Source: Owenia fusiformis (lineage: Eukaryota; Annelida; Polychaeta; Sabellida; Oweniidae). Taken from it: DNA of 64,000 nt. The notes under the pieces are model-generated. The model was not told the origin of the DNA. It was given only the letters and a program-made list of their open reading frames with translations, and ran no database searches. How positions within the stretch are numbered: the first letter of the stretch is position 1; each line of letters opens with the position of its first letter. Positions 20,221-30,771 of the stretch are shown one piece after another. The translations under genes and the position numbers were made by a program. The stretch is taken from positions 17,363,375-17,427,374 of the forward strand of contig CAIIXF020000005.1 in assembly GCA_903813345.2 (NCBI GenBank), in the 5' to 3' direction.

Positions 20221-23200
20221 CAAGCAACCCAACATCTACAAATGTCATTCGTGTGCAATATGAATATATTTTTCTATACATTATTGCACAATATTATTTA
20301 GATTTCAGGTCTTTGAAGCAGTGTAACAGACTGTATCGTTTGATTTTCAAGGTATTTTAGCTTTTAGCCAAATGTTGAGCATTTCAATTCAAATGGATCG
20401 GGATGTGTCTCCATCTATATTTTATATAACTTATTTATTTGATAACATTTGATCAGGAATGTAAGGGAAACCTTGGTATGCTTTTATAACTTCATAACTT
20501 CTATCCACAGTTATTATTCGACAGATAAAGTTGTCATCAAAGGAAATTCAACCCCTCCCACTCTTTGTATTCCAAGAAAAACTTATATCTGATCCGTCGT
20601 TCCAACATTGTACTTTCTCTATGATTTTCTCTTCAACGCCACAAATTACATTCAAACTTTTTATTTTCTGCTCCTTCAGAACCAGTGAAACCAGTGAATG
20701 AACCATATGTTGACGCAAACAATGAGTCTTGGGCGATCTAATATGTAATTCAATGGGGCTATGGTCTATGGAAGGGAAGTGTGTACACGGAAACGCCCAC
20801 ACATCGGTCACTCGGGGTCCTGAGCGTCCGAATATCCGGTCCCCGGCACGTGTGGGAAGTCCATTATACAATTCATTATACAATAAGGGGAATTCCACCT
20901 GTGTGGACATTATAATTTAATAATTTTAAAGAGCACTGAATTTCAATTCTATTCAATTAAATTGAAAGGTTAACTGAAGGGCCAGATGGACGCGACTTGT
21001 GGTTTGTCTGTATTAAATCTATTACACCTACTGTAACTATTTTAAGAAACCACACTTATGCAATAAGGCTGAAGGTCTGAACCCTTTAACCTCTGCCATT
21101 GTGATGATGAATTTGATGAGCAAACAGAACATGAGTATACTATTAATTTGTCATAGTGGTTTTTGGTATGAACCTCGGCCCGGGTATAACAATATGTACC
21201 CGACTGACGTCCAGTTCATGTTCTACGTACACATACGGTAGCAAGGGTGATAGCTGAACATGATGAGAAAGAACAAACTACTACAAACTCAAATATCAGG
21301 GGCAGGCACTTAAAAGATTGTCTTTAATTGGAAGTCCATTAAAAAAACGCTGATAAAAAACTCCATAAGTAACGTAACTCAAGTACTATGCGTTTAGGGT
21401 TCAGTTATAAACTGAAGATGACGCTCACTTTTAAGAAACTAAGTCGAACGAATGCAAAGTGTAAGACTTAAGTAATAGTACATTCATTGCTTAACCAGTC
21501 GTGAGGCAGTCTCGCCTGCTCTAGACCCTGGTTACGCCTCTGCCATGTTAAGTAAATTACTATTACGAGACTTACTGTCCAATGTAAAGTTAAAATAAAA
21601 ATAAATCGATGGATTAAGACACCCCGTTCTTCCATGTACAGTGTACAAATCCTGAACTGTAGAGAGATTTAAAAGGTATAAATGCGATAAGTTGCTTTCA
21701 GTTTCATGATATCATCGGCCCATCATTAGTGTAGGCCAAAAACGAGAGGGAAATATAACATCTGAAAAACTATTGACCTTTGCTGTAGAAGCGCTGTTAT
21801 TTAAGTGTCATTACCTCACCCAAGCATATAGATATTTGTTCATGCCACAAAACTTTTTTAGATGATAATCACGTATTTATACTGTCTGATATTAATAATA
21901 ATTTGCACACAATTAGCTCAGAATGAACGGCTATATAGTACACAAAATGTCTACAGCAATTATTTTTTGTCTTACTTTTGTTTAAGAATTTCTACCCTTT
22001 GCATTCGTTTGACATCGCTTCTGAAAGAGTTTCTTACTAGACTCTGCAAGCAGGTTATAAGAATTCAACCATTTGCAAGCATTTTATTAAATTCTTATAA
22101 AATCCCGTTTATCCCATGTGTTAGAGCCCAATGCAAATGAAGCTCTCTTTTGAAGATGAAAACTATCGGAAAGTTGACTTTCTGTTATGATGATTATTAG
22201 AAAGATATATCTCTGTAAATGTACATTAAGATAAATAAATCAGCCCGACAAAGATGCAACTTAATTACAATATATATTTAGGCGATTCTGCATTGATTTG
22301 GGTGTTTTGGGGTATTTTACCTACAGCAATCTTATACTAATGTGCGCTCATTAAGAATATCCAAGGCACCCGTACCCAGAAATATGTGTATAATTTGATA
22401 AATATGATAATTCATCGTTTATTATGAACTTTTAACGATAATGGGGTCTGTAATTCACTTGCCAAATTGTGGGAATGACAAAATATTTGACAGAAATTCC
22501 GGTTTTCTTGGCCTTGGATGTGAATTATGGGCGATCCTTTAGTGCAGAATTCAAGTGCAGATTGCAGCAATGTTAAATCAGCTTAATGCAAGATCACAAG
22601 AAAAGGCTGACATTGATGTGATAACCAGTCAATATTCTTGTGGCTGTCCACTTGACTAATAATACTGAGCAGCTGAACTATTATAAATGAATTGATTTCA
22701 CCGATTTTAATGTGCTTTTGAATTTTATGATTTGGGCTTTTTCAAAACGATATGGGGAAACACTGAGGCTTATGACAATTGTAAAATATACAATTTTTTG
22801 AAGTCATCAATATTCCATTAATGGACAAATACTATCTAGTTTCACAATCCGACTAGGTCGTTATGGCAGGATGATCAAAATATGCCACTCAGAATGGTTA
22901 AAACACTTTGTAACATTGTATTATATACACCCCCTGCATAAGATAAGCAACTATAGTTCCCTTCTCGATGGCGTGTTAAAGCCTATTTATATTTTGCGAA
23001 TTAAAAAAATCATCAAATATATCATTTCCTAGCTTTTGTAATAAAGGAACAAAACAAAGATTAAAATATTAACATACGTTGATATGCTACAAATTAAGAC
23101 TTCCAGTTTCCAATCTTATTGAGGGGAGTGTAACCGTGAAATAATGCTGTTATTCAGGGATAGATGCATTTGATATAGAAAATATTATCATATATTGTAA

Positions 23201-23346
23201 TAAAGAGTATATAAATCATTCCAATCTCACGAACATTATCTTCATAGTAATGAATTTTTTTCATGAATTTATGCTATTTACCTTTTTATATGACCTTGTT
23301 ATGAGTTTCATTTCCAGAACACATGTTACCAAGTATAAGTTCATAA
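20221..23346. other. Non-coding region; one unassigned 120-codon frame
   Basis: A minus-strand open frame at 20548-20910 (120 codons) has no domain, signal peptide or splice context that I can recognise. Its GC-rich 5' part (20790-20870) stands out from the A+T-rich surroundings. The rest of the stretch has only short frames, and I see no RNA gene. Confidence 0.4.
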
Positions 23347-23625
23347 CGGTCCACTGGCGTATCTAGGCCTGGGCCTGGGCCTGGGCCAAGAAAAAATGTG
23401 TGGGCCAAGAAACATTTTTAGGCCCCAATAAATCTTTGGACCCAACGATTTTGTAGGGCCTCAAAAATGGACCTTTTTGAGGATAATTTGGCCCTTTTTG
23501 GGCCAACTCGTCCAAATGACTTAATTTTTCAAAATTTGGGCCAAATTTGGGTTTAAGGGGCCCGATTTTTTTCCAGACTCAAATTTGTGCCCCCCCCCCT
23601 TATTAGCTTTTGTATCCGCCATCAG
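23347..23625. mobile_element. Short element, family CACTGGCGGAT, copy 3
   Basis: Starts 'ccactggcgtatctaggcct' and ends 'tttgtatccgccatcagt', with imperfect inverted ends. The interior is the same alternation of 'gggcc' blocks and 'caaaatttggg' as in copies 1 and 2, and begins with four 'gggcct' units. Non-coding. Confidence 0.6.
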
Positions 23626-25521
23626 TTGCAGTCACTGAATAAACATTAAATGATATCTGATTTTTTAGATATCTGATCAAATATGACGGAAGTCATTAGA
23701 GATTAAAGATGCATGATTGTCTGCAATTTATAACCATAGAACTGAAAAAAGGAACGTCCACTTTTAACAATGCAAGTTGCAAAAGTATTTTTTAGATAAC
23801 CTTAAAAGTTATAATAATCATGAATATAAGAATATAGGCATGCCATGATTTATGAGGAAACTATTTTAGAATTTTGACGTTTGCTTTGAAAAGTCGTCTG
23901 AAGAAATGTGAAAGAAATATCAAAGTACGCACATGTTATAAAAACATTTCGAACTCTTTTTTATTATTTCGAACTCCAATAAATCAAGATTACATCGTAT
24001 TATGGCAGTGGAATCAGTTCAATCGGTCATTAGTACGTGACCTTGATCACATACAATAGTACTCTTAGGGAGCATAACATAATGTGAAAATATATGAGGT
24101 GCAAGTTAACCTATAAAGTCGCAATGGCCTTACGTCAGCCTTATGCACATGCCTGTCCAAAAGTCTAACCTAGAATTCATTTGAAAACGTAATTTTAAGA
24201 AAGCTAGTCAAAGGTATGTTTATCGTATATTCAATTTATTCAAACGTTGATCATGAATCGCGACCAGCATGAGCCGAAGACATTGAAGAAAACAGAAAAT
24301 GACATCTACGTTTCTAAAAAACTTTGAGGAACGAGGAATGAATGAATTAATCTAAATATTTGAGTTTTAGAAAAGGCTAAAGTTAAAATTCCTGTAAATT
24401 ATCAACAATGAATTATAGAGTTGAATTAATTCAACTGCAAATATCACATCCAATTTCTGTCCAGCTTGAGTGTTAGAGATCATCTCAGGAATATTTCATG
24501 TTTCACTCTTGTATGCTTGTCAAATATCATCAATTTGGTATTTTTTCCATCTCTGAGACCCTTCGATTACCCTGAGCTATCTACTTGTAATTAAAAAATA
24601 TCGAATGAGCTCTCTTTTAAGCGAAGAAAATCCAGTTTTGCATGCATGTTAAATGTCTATTTGGGAATGTCTGTCCATTTTTATTTTCCCTTGTGAGTTT
24701 ATTTTCATGAAAACTAGTTTCATGCAAATATAACATTTTGAAAATATTCTTTTGACATTCGGTAAGAGTTTTTATGGCCCAAAACTCATTATTATGGTTG
24801 GTTGATGGGACAACGATCACCGAGACCGTTGCTTATATATCTGGGAGATTGGGCACTTCCCTATAATCATTACATTCTCTTAATTCAATTATATCAACCA
24901 GAGACATGTGTCTCTGTACAGTTAACTATGTATTAATGTATAAAAGAATGCAGATATGATTGTTCTAAAGTACGATTTCAGCAATAATGCAAAGAATAAA
25001 AAGATATCTGTAGGATACTTTCTTCAAATAAGTTTATCCATTATTTAATTTGTGACCTATATAGAGTTCTATGGTCAATGACCAAACTAAAACAATAGTA
25101 GGACATGCGTACGGCGGCCTTAGCGATAAGCCCTATGGCTAGAGATACTTGAAATTGAGCAAAGTTCAGTCTAAAGTTAGACCAAGGCACAGACATTCAT
25201 TAGTTTTAATATGGAAATTTTTATCTGCTCGCAATGTTTTAATCTATTTAAAACTTAAAGTTGACTTAATAAATCCTACTTTTTGACCTTTAAAAAGGTT
25301 TAAACGGATGTTGGATAATCAAAAGTTGAAACACAAGAAATGCAATTATATTGGAATGTTGCCAGTGTAGAAAATACATTTGGAATCTTTAGAAAAATTC
25401 TGTAGTTAAATAGGGTTGACAAATTTGAAGCACTAGACCTTTTCCTAACTCCGTACAGCGCACGACAGCACAGTCAATCACAATAAAAGAATGGCATGAA
25501 TAGGAAAAAACTACTTGGCCT
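23626..25521. other. Non-coding spacer
   Basis: A+T-rich, with only open frames shorter than 70 codons and none recognisable. No repeat shared with other parts of the window was seen. Confidence 0.5.
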
Positions 25522-25721
25522 TTAAATAGATTAAAATTCCTCAATTCACTAACCTTTTATAGCATTACTATCTAGCTTTCGACAACTCCTGTTGCCTTTC
25601 TCAAGATGTCTGAATTTGGCGGGAAACTGGTAGACATCTTGAGAAAGGCAACAGGAGTTGTCGAAAGCTAGATAGTAATGCTATAAAAGGTTAGTGAATT
25701 GAGGAATTTTAATCTATTTAA
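25522..25721. repeat. Perfect 90-bp inverted repeat with a 20-bp loop
   Basis: Arm 25522-25611 is the exact reverse complement of arm 25632-25721, with 90 of 90 bases matching. The 20-bp spacer contains 'ggcgggaaac'. The outer ends read TTAA, which could be a target site. Each arm carries 'gagaaaggcaacaggagt' followed by 'tgtcgaaagc'. This resembles the small hairpin followed by a CGAAA element seen at the ends of some retroelements (inference). The transcript of either strand would form an essentially perfect hairpin. Confidence 0.9.
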
Positions 25722-27448
25722 TCATACACCTAACCAATGAACAATTTCGGATATACTTGGCCTTTATTTTTACTTTTCACCTACATGTTGATTTAACATT
25801 TTCCTAAATCCTAACCGATTTGGCTTGCAGTATAAATACTAGTAATGCGCGAAAAAGAAAAACGTCAAGGAATCAAACATAAAAATATGATAAGTAAAAT
25901 ACATGTTCAACCTTTTGTGATATACGAAAAGTTATCAAGCCAAAATTTATAATTGAGTTTACGACGGATCTTACTCTCAAGTTCTATGCGGGGGGGGGGG
26001 TTATAAATAAGTGCGAGAAGGGACGTGGGCCGACAACACGGGACTTAATACATTTTTTCAAAAATGTAATTATTCTATCAATTACTCCGCTTTGTTATAA
26101 ATTAAGTACATCGTTTGCACCGATCGAGTTTACAAAGCTAACGCCTGCGTAATTTGGTTTATCTTATGTGTTTGTAATTAACCAAATGTGGTATTTCGAG
26201 ATGTAGTTGTTGTTATTAGGCGTAGGCTTAGCTTTATAAAAGCATTTTGTTAGACAGGTTTCCAATTCCTATCAATCTCATTAGACGCGATAAAATGGAC
26301 GATATTATTTAATGGAATCTCATAGAAATAATGTGATAAATATTATCGGAAGAGGTATATAATAGCATTTCAGCTTTCTCTTTTAACCTTGACTTCTGTG
26401 TCGCTTAAATATATTTTATCAGTAAGGGCTGAATGACTGTAGTCAAAATAAATCACTTTCCTACACTATACATACAAAATGTCCTGTCTGTGGGAATACA
26501 GGACATACGAATTACATAGACCCTAGGTTTCTATACCAGCTTAACATACATTCAATGATCATAAACATTACAGAAATGAATGTTTCTATCCGGACTTATT
26601 TCCACAAGTAACCTTCAAAGTCAGACATCCTCTTTAGCATAAAGGCGATTTTTCAATTTCGCACAGTGGTATCTAAAATGACGTCGTTATTAATACGTCA
26701 TGAAATCCAGGCCATACCCGGATGTGTCTACTCCTTCAATTAGAAACAAAACACTAATCAACGCGACCGGTTGTCTTTTATTTCGTACAATATTCGAGGG
26801 TTGATTCAAAATTGTCTACTCCACAACCTCATCATCTCGTTGCCGAGGTTACCAGAAACAAAATATTATACCAGAAAAATAGCACGCTTAGTAGAATATC
26901 CTATGATTTTGAGGAATATCATTTTTATCTACTATTGAGGATATGATACGAGATGGTGCAGATATCAATATCAACGAGTAGATCAAAACGATATTCTGAA
27001 AAAATATAGGATATTCTTGATATCTTGTACTAAGTGTATATTGACATATTGATATATTGATATATTGCATTGAAAAACAAATTGCACAAAAATCAACAAG
27101 CGGAGTACACTGCATCAAAAATGGAATTTCTAGTAATTTCTAGACTTAGACGTGCTTAGAGATGTTAAGAGTTGGTTTCATCGCGTGCCTAGAGGTGTCA
27201 ATAATTGTCACGCCTATGCACCCGGCGTGCTTAGACTTAGTTTCTAGACATGTAGACGTACTTTTAGTGTAGGAATCTATATAAATGATAATCTTTACAG
27301 GGTTAATTTATGTTTTCCTACACTCAATGTACTTAATGTATAATAACATTAAAAAATAAATTTGATGTCTATTTGCAAAACGAATAACCGGAGGATATAT
27401 GTACTTCGGAAAACCAATATCATATTGAAAATTCGTTCAGATATTCAT
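25722..27448. other. Non-coding spacer with short local repeats
   Basis: Holds a G run at 25989-25998 and a 'gatatattgatatattg' run near 27048-27066. Repeated 'ctagacttagacgtgcttagag' style words occur at 27125-27260, suggesting a decayed tandem repeat. No gene was recognised. Confidence 0.45.
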
Positions 27449-27612
27449 GCCCGTAGCCAGCTTTTGTCAAGGAGGGGGGCACGTTTTAATTCCAGGGGGC
27501 TTTAAAGAAAGAAATGACCAAAATGACTTGAAAAGTGCTCAGAATAGTGAAAAACTGCATGATTTTAAAATAATTTTTGAGGTTCTCACTCGACCCCCTC
27601 CCGAGCCTGGAT
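27449..27612. mobile_element. Degraded CCCGTAGCCAGG-type element
   Basis: Begins 'gcccgtagccag', contains a G run and 'tgatttt'/'cttgaaaagtgctca', the reverse-complement-like words of the family at 13587, and ends near 'gagcctgg'. One terminus is damaged. Non-coding. Confidence 0.45.
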
Positions 27613-28122
27613 ATTTTCAGTATCCGTATTGAAGAAATAAATTGCATCATCGGACGCGCGCATTGATTATATTTGCAACTGGTAAATATATATGCATTTT
27701 CATGTAATATATACATATCTTAATTTCATTTCTCCAAGTATAATAAAGTCTTAGAAAGTAAGCCTCTTACATAAGGTAGAAAGAATATATTTAATGGAGC
27801 ACTGACGACATACTAAAACTGCTCAGTGAATAAAACAAGGAAGGTACATTAGGTATGGCACTAGACAGCTATGAAGCTATGTTTTATAGGATTTTCATTT
27901 TTTATTTTTAAACGTATTTTAGACTGCAAATCTTGTTGCATGGTAAGTCTTATCGTTTTGCCTCGCGTATTTTTTCGACCCTCCGATCTAGGTTGTTGTT
28001 CTTGGTAAATGAATATGTGGGCGTACAAAATCAAGGGATTATTTAGAGTAGAATATGCCAAGGGCAACGACTTGCATTGTTTGTTTGCTCGCTTTTCCAT
28101 TGAAACAGGAACATCCTCATTA

Positions 28123-28648
28123 TCACTGGCTAGTATCAAGCGAAGGTAACGGCTGTCACCTTCGCATCAAAGATGGCGGACGGGAAGTTTCGATTTCAAT
28201 GTTTTTAGTTGAATTAAACTTCAAGGATATCTTCCACGGCTTAAGGGAAGGTAACTGGGATTTTTGGTTTTACAGATGATAAGATAACTGATATGCGGTG
28301 ATGCGGTAACGTTATGGGAGTTTATAATGGAGAGCTAAGATGTCTCGTTGCCGTGTATTGAAAACTAACATGACCGTTACAGTACCTTACATTTCCAGTT
28401 ACCTTCCCTTAAGCGGTGGAAGATATCCTTGAACTGTGGCGCCCACGCATGATATACAGACAAATTATCATATTCCATAGTTCCCATCTCATATATGAGT
28501 CTGATTTGGTTCAAATATCAAAGCATTACGTCAACTATAAAGTGGTTTAATTCGATGAAAACTAAAAAATATCAAAAGCGACACTTCCCGCCCGCCATCT
28601 TTGATGCGAAGGTGACGGCCGTTACCTTCGCTTTATACTGACGAGTGA
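28123..28648. mobile_element. 526-bp MITE with two nested inverted pairs and TTA flanks
   Basis: The ends are inverted repeats of about 60 bp: left 'agtatcaagcgaaggtaacg', right its reverse complement with a few changes, including a shared 'catcaaagatggcgg'. A second inverted pair lies inside (28217-28258 against 28395-28436, containing 'aaggatatcttccac'). TTA sits directly outside both ends (28120-28122 and 28649-28651), which fits a 3-bp target duplication. The 74-codon frame inside is a by-product. Confidence 0.8.
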
Positions 28649-28651
28649 TTA

Positions 28652-29830
28652 TACTGTACAACAAATAATATTGTAAGGCTATGTACGTACATATTTGCAT
28701 TGTTTTAGAAAAAATAAACGTTGACCCACAAATCTTTTTTTAAACTGGTATGTTTTGTGAGAACGGGGAATGCCCCGGGGTGAAGAAGAACCCGGGAATA
28801 TGTAGACTTACATATGAAATGGTCATTTTTAGAACAATTAGCTTAGAGACTTTAAAAATACCATAAATATCGATATCGATTATAACCATTTACGTCTTTA
28901 AGTTTTCCTATCAACGCCTGTCCTACATCGACGAATTGCTGTATAAACAACTATGTTTTGAATGCCTAAGGTTTCGACCTATTGCTCTAAAAATATGATA
29001 TACAATCTATTCTAGGTGATTGCACGCTTCATCCTTCACTCTGATGCGACAATTTGCTTCAGCTAAATAAATGGTATGTTTAGCATATACGCCAGCAATT
29101 ATTTTGAAAAAATCAATAAGGTCCTTTTAATTTCGGGAAATATGTTCCTTTGGTAGAGAATGGAAAGTCGATTTTATAATACCCCCTTATCTCCAACAAT
29201 TCTACAAAAGAAAAATAATGTTAAGCTTAAAACTGAATTGCTCTTGCCTTAAAAAGTGTGTCGTATTGGCAGACGAAAGAGAAGAGAAGCGAACGATCGA
29301 ATTTAGGATGGACAGATTTAGTAAACAGTTCTATTTTAATCGAAATGACGTGGTGCGACTTCGATTCCATACAAAAAATACAATGAAACGTCCGAGTTTC
29401 ATATTTTCATTTTCCTTGTTATCAGATATCAATAGAAGCCAGGAGGGGAGTAACTTGTTGACAGCATGTTAGTCGCGCGAATTCTATTTTGTATAATTGT
29501 TGATGAGAAAGATTATAAAAGTGCAAAGAAAAATAATCCATAAGATACCATCACTAAAGAACATATTTTCAATGAAACTTTTTGCAAGTGTCAAGTTTGC
29601 AAAGCATCAATTTCAATCTGTAGATAAGGAATGAACTTGGATGCGATGATTTGTTAAATACTAGTAGTTTTATATCCAAACATTAAACCTCTTAAAATAG
29701 ACTACTTATTTACAAAATGTCAAAAATGATACAGGGGCATCATTGGATAATTGAGTGAAGTTCAAGATCAGTGCAGGTACATGTAGATCCGATCCATTGT
29801 ATGTGATGGGCCTGTGATCTTCAACCTGTA
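28652..29830. other. Non-coding spacer upstream of CYP26
   Basis: One 84-codon plus-strand frame (29218-29472) is rich in R, F and K and resembles nothing I know. The rest is A+T-rich. Confidence 0.45.
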
Positions 29831-29892
29831 TGTATCTCAAGTATGTGGTAATATCATTATGACCGGGCGAGGACACACAACGGCGCGTTTCT
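29831..29892 (-). repeat. SINE-like fragment 1 upstream of CYP26
   Basis: Shares 'gaccggscgaggacaca', 'cggcgcgtktct' and 'tgtatctyaag' with fragment 2 at 30190-30258. Read on the minus strand it resembles the tail half of tRNA-derived SINEs, 'tgtgtcctcg' followed by a 'ctccac'-like block. It is too short for a definite family call. Confidence 0.4.
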
Positions 29893-30189
29893 TCAAGAAT
29901 GAGATATGGGAGCTAGACTTCTACACCACATGTTACTATTAAAATGTTGGTCAAAAGTTTATTGTGTAACAACAATAAAAACTGTTGGAACCAAATGTCT
30001 GTGCAAAAATTAATTGAAACGCATGATTAACTGAATGTAACGTAATGTAAACAGAACATTACAGAAAATAACATTGCATCAGAAGTAGTTACATAATTAC
30101 ATAATATGATAATTAATATCATGAACCTCACATGTCAAATTTCACCCTAATAAATATATAAATGAGTGGGTTCAACTTGACTTCGTATT

Positions 30190-30258
30190 TGTATCTTAAG
30201 AGTGTGGAGTGATATCATGACCGGCCGAGGACACATTGCGGCGCGTGTCTCGAACCAG
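30190..30258 (-). repeat. SINE-like fragment 2 upstream of CYP26
   Basis: On the minus strand it starts 'ggttcgagacacgcgccgc', whose first seven bases match the RNA polymerase III B box of tRNA-like promoters. The 'tgtgtcctcgg' and 'ctccacactc' blocks follow. About 79% of positions agree with fragment 1 by eye. It lies about 290 bp upstream of the CYP26 CCAAT box, so a regulatory role is also possible. Confidence 0.4.
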
Positions 30259-30545
30259 CCCAGATTCATTGAAACCACGTGGATGACCAACTTTAATGCG
30301 TCTATGAGACAGCCCTATGAACCCCTCTATTTACCGACGCTACAAATGCATTATTAAGAGGTAGGTTTTAATTTCAGTTGATTTGTACTACCGAGGACTC
30401 GAGTCATCATATTGATGCCAATTTCAACAGTTTAGTTAACAGTTAAGACGTAATATCGAGGAATATTCATATTTGCCTTGTAGGTTTAAAGAAATCTAGT
30501 CGAACATGCGCGTTTGTTTGGAGGAGGAACTATTTTTCTTAATAG

Positions 30546-30609
30546 CCAATCAAAAAAGTTTTACCTGATTTATCTCTGACGTCAGGGGTTTCATTCATAA
30601 ATATAAATA
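30546..30609 (+). promoter_or_regulatory. Core promoter of CYP26: CCAAT, CRE, TATA
   Basis: In order: CCAAT at 30546-30550, the palindromic cyclic-AMP-response-type site TGACGTCA at 30577-30584, and TATAAATA at 30602-30609. The start codon is 163 bp after the TATA box, so transcription probably begins near 30635. I looked for a DR5 retinoic-acid response element within 1 kb upstream and saw none with two good half-sites. Confidence 0.65.
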
Positions 30610-30771
30610 TAAGGCCATGTGGAGTCTCTACTACGTTTTACTACGAGTCTAACATTGCCAATAAATATTTTGAAGCAACACGGAAGAACGCAAACACCTT
30701 TGAGACAGACTCTGAGTGATAGAGGCCTATCAAACTGAATAAAAATCTAAAAAGTGTGTTAAATACCAAAC

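Noticed and set aside
20548-20910. 120-codon minus-strand open frame
   Set aside because: No domain, no signal peptide, no splice partners and no codon pattern that I could recognise. Not called as a gene.
29000-30545. DR5 retinoic acid response element upstream of CYP26
   Set aside because: Single AGTTCA- or TGAACC-like half-sites occur, but none pairs with a second good half-site at 5-bp spacing.
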